Assembly (NCBI GenBank): GCA_028703445.1
Contig: JAQVMW010000004.1
Span: forward strand, 52,127-116,126
Direction of reading: 5' to 3'
DNA from: Candidatus Peribacteraceae bacterium
Lineage (GTDB): Bacteria > Patescibacteriota > Gracilibacteria > Peribacterales > Peribacteraceae
DNA: 64,000 nt
The position numbers were made by a program, and so were the translations under genes. Numbering within the stretch: the first letter of the stretch is position 1; each line of letters starts with the position of its first letter. The notes under the pieces were generated by a model. It made no database searches. It saw only the letters and a list, made by a program, of their open reading frames with translations, and was not told the origin of the DNA. This document shows, piece after piece, positions 58,250-64,000 of the stretch.

Positions 58250-60667
58250 ATGATCCGTCCCCGTTCCCTCTTCTGGCTCCTCCCGCTGCTCGTGCTCGCA
58301 GTGGCAATCCTCCTGCCCCTTCCGCAACGTTTCCTCGACCGGCAACAATCCTCCATCCGCATTCTGGATCGCAACGGCGAAGAGTTGTACGAGCTCAATC
58401 GGGTCACGCGCGGCTCGCAGCAGTGGGTTCCCCTCCGTGAAATTCCGCAATCCTGCACTGCTGCGCTACTCGCCATCGAGGATCGAAGTTTCTATGCACA
58501 TCCGGGAGTGAGTCTGAAAGGAACAATCCGTGCCCTCTGGCAGAACCTTTCGACCGGACGCGTCGTGTCGGGAGGCTCCACCATCACCCAGCAGCTCGCC
58601 CGGCTTACGCTGGGCACTCAGGAACGCACCATCGTCTCGAAAGTGCTCGAAGCTCTATTGGCACTCAAGCTGGAACAATCGCTCAGCAAAGATGAGATTC
58701 TGGAGCGCTACCTCAATGCCGCCTACTTCGGGCACCGGTCCTACGGGCTTTCGGCAGCGGCCAGGACGTACTTCGGCACCTCGGTGAGCGAGCTCTCCAC
58801 CGCGCAGTGCGCCCTGCTCGCGGGCCTGCCGCAATCCCCTTCCGCGCTCGATCCATTCGTGAACAGGGATGCGGCGAAAGCGAGACAGGAACGCGTTCTC
58901 GGTGCCATGCGCGAAACCGACACCCTCTCCGATGCCGAGCTGAAACAGGCAGAACAGGAACCCCTGACGCTCACGGAAGACAGAACGTCAATTCGTGCCC
59001 CGCACTTCGTTCTGTGGCTCCTTACAGAACGGCCGGATGATTTCAGCGCTCCGACTGTCCGCACAACACTGGACCTGAATCTACAGATGGAAGTGGAGCG
59101 CATCGTTGAACGCAAACTGAAAGAGCTGGCAGACAAGAACGTCACGTCCGCCGCCGTGGTCGTGCTCGATGCTCATACCGGTGATGTACTGAGCATGGTC
59201 GGTTCGGCGGATTACTTCGACGAGGAGCACGATGGCGCGGTCAACGTCGCTTTCGCATCGAGACAGCCGGGATCAGCCCTCAAGCCCTTCACCTACGCAC
59301 TGGCACTCGCGAAGGGTGATACCGCTGCGACGACCGTGGCCGATACTTCCGTTCAATTCCTGACGCAGGAAGGCACGCCGTACGTCCCGCGCAACTACGA
59401 CTACCTCGAGCACGGCCTCGTGCGGTACCGCGAGGCACTGGCTAACTCCTACAACATCGCTGCCGTGCGCGTGTCAGAACGCGTGGGTATTCCGACGCTT
59501 CTCTCGTTCCTCCGCTCCGCGGGACTCTCGACGCTGACAAAGACCCCCGAACACTACGGCCTCGCCCTGACCCTCGGCGATGCGGAAGTGAAGTTGCTTG
59601 AGCTTTCTCAGGCCTACGGCATCTTCCCGCGCGGCGGTGAAACACTCCACGTGCGCACCATCCTTTCAGACCCGACTCAAAATGGAACGGGCATCCTCGA
59701 TCCGCGCGTCGCGTGGCTCATCACCGATATGCTCAGCGATCCGACGGCGCGGCTGGCGGAATTCGGAGAGAGCGGTCCCTTAAATTTCGGTTTCCCCGTG
59801 GCGGCCAAAACGGGCACGACGCGTAACTCCCGCGACAACTGGACTGTCGGCTTCACCCCTGACCGCATCGTGGGAGTCTGGGTGGGCAACGCCGATAACT
59901 CACCCATGAAGGATACTTCCGGAGTAACGGGGGCAGGGCCGATCTTTCATGATGTCATGTTGGCAGCGGTCAGGAATCTGCCACCCGGCGATTTCGTGCA
60001 GCCGCAGGGACTCACGAAAATAACGGTCTGCCGACTATCGGGCAAACTTCCGACGGATCTGTGTCCGCATACGATTGACGAGTGGTTCATCGCAGGAACA
60101 GAACCGACAGAACCCGACGACATCTATCAGCCTTTTCTGATTGATACTCGAAACGGCCTCTTAGCTGGAAGCGGCTGCCTGCCCCTCCGAAGCTCCGAAG
60201 GAGCGAAGGAGAGTGATCAGAAATTTGTTGAACGGAAAGGGCTCGCCGTGTTTCCAAAAGAAGTGGAACAGTGGGCGCGCGAGCAGGGGTGGCCGGTTCC
60301 TCCCTCCCAAATCTCCCCTCTCTGCAAAAAAATATCTCCAATCCCTAATATTCCCCGCCCGACCGTCCGGCCGTACGGGCGGGCAATCCCCAATCCCTCG
60401 TCATGGATAGAGATCACCCAGCCACAACCGAGCGAGAGCTACCTCTTAGATCCCCTCGTCCCGGATACACAGGAGCTCATCATCTTTACCGCCCACGCCT
60501 CAGCCGACATCCAAACTGTGGACTGGTACGTAGATGATAAGAAAGTCGGGACAGCGAAGGCGCCGGATTTCCGGTTCAAATGGCAGCCTCAATCCGGAAC
60601 ACATGTCCTGAGCGCACGCACCGACGGGAAGGAGACTCATTCTTCATTCGAAGTACTGGAACGATGA
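58250..60667 (+). CDS. pbpC: Penicillin-binding protein 1C (with in-frame palindromic repeat near the C-terminus)
   Basis: EDRSFYAHPGVSLKGTIRALWQNLSTGRVVSGGSTITQQLARL, GSALKPFTYALAL, KTGTTRNSRDNWTVGFTP, BiPBP_C-like tail. Confidence 0.95.
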   Translation: MIRPRSLFWLLPLLVLAVAILLPLPQRFLDRQQSSIRILDRNGEELYELNRVTRGSQQWVPLREIPQSCTAALLAIEDRSFYAHPGVSLKGTIRALWQNLSTGRVVSGGSTITQQLARLTLGTQERTIVSKVLEALLALKLEQSLSKDEILERYLNAAYFGHRSYGLSAAARTYFGTSVSELSTAQCALLAGLPQSPSALDPFVNRDAAKARQERVLGAMRETDTLSDAELKQAEQEPLTLTEDRTSIRAPHFVLWLLTERPDDFSAPTVRTTLDLNLQMEVERIVERKLKELADKNVTSAAVVVLDAHTGDVLSMVGSADYFDEEHDGAVNVAFASRQPGSALKPFTYALALAKGDTAATTVADTSVQFLTQEGTPYVPRNYDYLEHGLVRYREALANSYNIAAVRVSERVGIPTLLSFLRSAGLSTLTKTPEHYGLALTLGDAEVKLLELSQAYGIFPRGGETLHVRTILSDPTQNGTGILDPRVAWLITDMLSDPTARLAEFGESGPLNFGFPVAAKTGTTRNSRDNWTVGFTPDRIVGVWVGNADNSPMKDTSGVTGAGPIFHDVMLAAVRNLPPGDFVQPQGLTKITVCRLSGKLPTDLCPHTIDEWFIAGTEPTEPDDIYQPFLIDTRNGLLAGSGCLPLRSSEGAKESDQKFVERKGLAVFPKEVEQWAREQGWPVPPSQISPLCKKISPIPNIPRPTVRPYGRAIPNPSSWIEITQPQPSESYLLDPLVPDTQELIIFTAHASADIQTVDWYVDDKKVGTAKAPDFRFKWQPQSGTHVLSARTDGKETHSSFEVLER
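60337..60399. repeat. Palindromic element inside the pbpC reading frame
   Basis: Reverse complement agggattggggattgcccgcccg...cggggaatatt matches 37018..37068. Confidence 0.85.
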
Positions 60668-60710
60668 TGAGCTCCATCCGCTCTTGCCAATGAAGCGGAA
60701 GAGGCATTAG

Positions 60711-61748
60711 ATGATCCCCATGTCACAGATCATCGGTCTCACCGGCTACATGGGCAGCGGCAAGGGCGAACTCGTAAAACTCCTGCTCAAGCGCGGCTAC
60801 GCGTATACCTCCCTCTCGGATGCCGTGCGTGCGGAGGCGACCAAACGAGGACTTGAGCACACGCGAGAGCACCTGCAGCAAGTCGGAAACCAGCTTCGCG
60901 AGGAGCATGGCGCGGGCATCCTCGGGAAAAAAATCCGCGAGACCGTGGAGCGCGAACTTGAGCGCCGATGGATCATTGACGGCATCCGCAATCCCGGCGA
61001 ATGGGAGGAGCTGAAGCACCTCCCGGATTTTCAGATGGTCGGGGTCACTGCATCGCCCGAGACGATCGTGGATCGGATAGTGAAGCGCAATCGCGAGGGC
61101 ACTCCCCTCTCCCGCGAGGAAATACTGGAGAAGCTCAATCGGGAGCGCGGCATCGGCGAACCGTCCGAAGGCCAGCAGGTGCAGCGCTGCCTGGACCACG
61201 CCGACTTCCTCATCGTGAACGAAGGGACGCTTCAGGATCTCAACGTAAAACTCACGCACTTCGAGCGGCTCGAGAGCGGTGAGGACCGCCCCACGTTCCA
61301 CGAGGTCTTCATGGAGATCGCCTACACGTGGGCCAAGCGTGCCACGTGCCTGCGCCGCAGAGTGGGCGCCGTGATCGCCAAAGACAAGCAACAGCTGACG
61401 GCGGGGTACAACGGCGCCCCACGAGGCGTTCCCCACTGCGCCGAAATGGGCGGGTGCCTGCGGGCAAAACTCAAGATTCCTTCAGGCCAGCGCGCCGAGA
61501 TCTGTCGCGGCACGCACGCCGAGCAGAACGCCATCACGCAGGCCGCCAAGTTCGGCATCTCGATTGAAGGCTCCACGCTCTACTGCAACACCTTCCCCTG
61601 CGTCATCTGCGCCAAGATGATCCTGAATGCCGGCATCGAGACGGTGGTCTACGACAGCGACTATGACGATCCCTTGAGCAAAGAAATCCTCGGTCAGCAG
61701 AGTCTTCTTAATCTGATTCGCTACGAGGGAAGGAAGTTTCGAGCATAA
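60711..61748 (+). CDS. P-loop kinase domain fused to deoxycytidylate deaminase (AvcD-like architecture)
   Basis: GLTGYMGSGKGELVKLL Walker A; RRRVGAVIAKDKQQLTAGYNGAPRG, GTHAEQNAI, FPCVICAKMIL zinc-deaminase motifs. Confidence 0.85.
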   Translation: MIPMSQIIGLTGYMGSGKGELVKLLLKRGYAYTSLSDAVRAEATKRGLEHTREHLQQVGNQLREEHGAGILGKKIRETVERELERRWIIDGIRNPGEWEELKHLPDFQMVGVTASPETIVDRIVKRNREGTPLSREEILEKLNRERGIGEPSEGQQVQRCLDHADFLIVNEGTLQDLNVKLTHFERLESGEDRPTFHEVFMEIAYTWAKRATCLRRRVGAVIAKDKQQLTAGYNGAPRGVPHCAEMGGCLRAKLKIPSGQRAEICRGTHAEQNAITQAAKFGISIEGSTLYCNTFPCVICAKMILNAGIETVVYDSDYDDPLSKEILGQQSLLNLIRYEGRKFRA

Positions 61749-61760
61749 AGGTGGACCACT

Positions 61761-62486
61761 GTGCAGCCAGATCCGTGTCGAAAGCTGGAGGTGTATGAGT
61801 CGGAATATAAGTTTTTCTCAAGCAGACAGGTAGAGACAGCGCAAGTGTTCAGGATAATTGCTAATTTAGAGAATCAATGTACATTAAGTAATAGATATTT
61901 TTCCCTGTTTCCATCTTTACCCATGTTCATGCTCGACGATCTTCCTACCTATGAAGTACTTGTGGAATCCATTGACCTGAAAGAAAAACTGAGAACTGCC
62001 GACAATCCTCAGACAGTCATCGATGCAATCTCTGCAGCCTTCGAGCGTATTCAAATGTGTTGCCTTGTAAGAAGAGAAGAGACTCCGCTCAATTCCATTC
62101 GTCTCCATGACCGCCTTCAGGAGATTCAAGTAAAAGTAGCTGATTGCTATCAGCGCATTGTCCTTCCTGACAATTACCGAAAGTTTTGGACGGCCGCACA
62201 AGAGGAGCTGGATGGAGAAATGCAGAGTCTGATCACGACTCTAGACCATCTGCGTTCGCAATCAGGTGCAACGAAAGCAGCACGTGCAAACGCTTGGTTT
62301 GAACAATACCAAGTCACGGCGTCGGAAATGAAGTCTGAGGACATAGTCACAGACATCAATGCTTTCTTGGCGTGGAGGAAAAAGGAGGAATCAAAATTGG
62401 AAGAGCAAATCAGAACACTGCAAGAAATCAAGCAGAAGTTGATCGAGAATGCACCGCCATCCGACACGGATCGTTGTTCGCCCTGA
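61761..62486 (+). CDS. AT-richer orphan ORF, helical protein of unknown function
   Basis: 241-aa ORF, visibly lower GC than its neighbours, flanked by short direct repeats. Confidence 0.6.
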   Translation: MQPDPCRKLEVYESEYKFFSSRQVETAQVFRIIANLENQCTLSNRYFSLFPSLPMFMLDDLPTYEVLVESIDLKEKLRTADNPQTVIDAISAAFERIQMCCLVRREETPLNSIRLHDRLQEIQVKVADCYQRIVLPDNYRKFWTAAQEELDGEMQSLITTLDHLRSQSGATKAARANAWFEQYQVTASEMKSEDIVTDINAFLAWRKKEESKLEEQIRTLQEIKQKLIENAPPSDTDRCSP

Positions 62487-62664
62487 AGGGAGGAAGTTTC
62501 GGGCGGAGAAGAGGGATCGGCCACAATGTACAGAAAATGAACGTGCGGAGCGGCACGGCTTTGCTACACTGGGATCAGTGGGTCGGCCCGGCTTCGTCTG
62601 CGGACTACGCCGAGGCGAGTCACTCTGCTGCATTACTGCTCTTTGGATCTCTGTCGCTATTCGT

Positions 62665-62750
62665 GGGTCGGTACCGAAGTGGTCAAACGGGCCAGACTGT
62701 AAATCTGGTGCCTCATGGCTTCGGGGGTTCGAATCCCTCCCGGCCCACCA
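62665..62750 (+). tRNA. tRNA-Tyr (anticodon GTA), CCA encoded
   Basis: GGGTCGGTACCGAAGTGGTCAAACGGGCCAGACTGTAAATCTGG...GGTTCGAATCCCTCCCGGCCCACCA. Confidence 0.95.
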
Positions 62751-62777
62751 TCCTCCGCGCAAGAGCACCTTGCGCTC

Positions 62778-64000
62778 CTACGCGCATTTCTTGAGCAACT
62801 CCTCGATCTGCGCGTTCTTTTCGTTACAGAGCACCTGCAAGGCATCCAAATCACGTTCCGCCTGCTGCCGCCTGGTCTTTTCCTGCGATAACTGCGCCTG
62901 CATATCACGCAGACGCAAATCCAGCTCCCGGCCTTCCATGGTCCGCATGATGAACCGGCCGAATTCCGGATCGGAGAACTGCAAACCTTTCTTCACACGG
63001 TCTTTGTCATCGGCCTCCCTGGCATCTGCCAGTTCCTTCATGTGACGGATAATCGTAAACCGTGCAGAGTCAAACGTTTCCTTGCCGGGCCTGAGGGAGA
63101 GGGACCCACGCGCAACGGCACGCTGCAATCCTTCGTACAACGTCGCGACGCCGAATCCGCAGGTCGCGTAATATTTGCCGGGTAATCGGACACCGCTCAA
63201 GTACGTATCCTTTTCGGCGTTCGTCATCTTGTGAAATGCCATACGCTGCTCCTCCGTCGGCAGACTGTATTCAAACCGCACGTCTCTGCTCTGAAAATCG
63301 AGAAAATCCGAGAGGTGCTGACTGTTCGCCATCTCCTGCTGATAGCGAAGCCCGATCTCTTCCATCAGCGCCGGTGATAGGGGGCCTTCGGCATCGAGCA
63401 CCAGGGCAAATTCATCGCCACCTGCGGCAAGAGGTGTCACCTTGATCTTCTGCTCCCCTTCCAGCCAGCGGCACGTCTCGCCGTTGCGATCGAGAAGGAA
63501 CTGAGACATGGCTTGCAGGTAATGGGTCACGTTCTCGTACGTGGTGCAATCCACCATTCCCTTCACACCGTTCATATCGACGGATGCAAGAGCGTAGGTT
63601 TTGAGAACATCCGGCGACACGTGGTCGATCGCCGCGGTGGCGAGGTGGCGGGTCAGCAGGGAAATGCCATACGCCTTGGAATGGATGGGAAATTCCGGCG
63701 TGGAGAGAATGGAATCGTAGAGGTTTTCGGCATGGACATCGCGCGTCGTCTTGCTGCGAATCGCCTTGTACATGCGTTGCGCTTTATCTCCGAACTGATC
63801 TTCGGAATATCTCTTTCTGAGCCTGCGATCCGTCACGCGCAGATGCATATCGAGCAGACGACGCATCTTGTCAGGAAGCTGAGCACGCAACCGCTCAATC
63901 ATCCGTTCCTGATACGACGCATCCGCCGTCAGACGGGCATTCTTCTCCAGATCATGTAGAAGATGCATCACCTGTACGGCGATTTCTGCTTCGTGTCGTT
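62778..64000 (-). CDS. Divergent GGDEF-domain protein with C-terminal coiled coil (open at window end)
   Basis: YALASVDMNGVKGMVDCTTYENVTHYLQAM...AAGGDEFALVLDAEGPL; frame continues upstream past 63971 to the window edge. Confidence 0.65.
   Translation of the reverse strand, partial: RHEAEIAVQVMHLLHDLEKNARLTADASYQERMIERLRAQLPDKMRRLLDMHLRVTDRRLRKRYSEDQFGDKAQRMYKAIRSKTTRDVHAENLYDSILSTPEFPIHSKAYGISLLTRHLATAAIDHVSPDVLKTYALASVDMNGVKGMVDCTTYENVTHYLQAMSQFLLDRNGETCRWLEGEQKIKVTPLAAGGDEFALVLDAEGPLSPALMEEIGLRYQQEMANSQHLSDFLDFQSRDVRFEYSLPTEEQRMAFHKMTNAEKDTYLSGVRLPGKYYATCGFGVATLYEGLQRAVARGSLSLRPGKETFDSARFTIIRHMKELADAREADDKDRVKKGLQFSDPEFGRFIMRTMEGRELDLRLRDMQAQLSQEKTRRQQAERDLDALQVLCNEKNAQIEELLKKCA

Overview
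64 kb chromosomal window, about 55% GC, standard genetic code, with compact bacterial gene order. The gene content looks like a Patescibacteria/CPR genome (possibly the Peregrinibacteria/Peribacter group); that placement is inference. Housekeeping genes: recG, ilvA, groES-groEL with a CIRCE operator, class I FBP aldolase, a membrane-anchored Clp ATPase, tmk, rlmN, folD, purF, purD, prfA, mnmA, carB, greA, holA and pbpC. There are four tRNAs: Pro-CGG, Leu-CAG, Leu-UAA and Tyr-GUA. Surface genes: sortase, two SLH-type proteins, a dockerin/cohesin/cupredoxin cluster with sortase-like C-termini, a TMTC-like TPR membrane protein, and an alpha-2-macroglobulin. No rRNA, CRISPR array or canonical IS/phage was seen. 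Most unusual observations: (1) two paralogous Cys-rich zinc-ribbon genes, each starting just after the same 30-bp perfect palindrome, each trailed by decayed copies of its own 3' end, and each sitting between functionally linked genes (purF/purD and A2M/pbpC), which looks like a mobile cassette; (2) an Ile/Thr-rich 18-aa leader peptide, apparently leaderless, with an intrinsic terminator in front of the ilvA operon; (3) small GC-rich palindromic repeats that are nested in other repeats and also inserted in frame into coding genes; (4) a sortase-substrate/dockerin-cohesin surface cluster; (5) a recurring start-site architecture of either a -10 box 3-8 nt from the start codon or a pyrimidine-rich leader without a Shine-Dalgarno.
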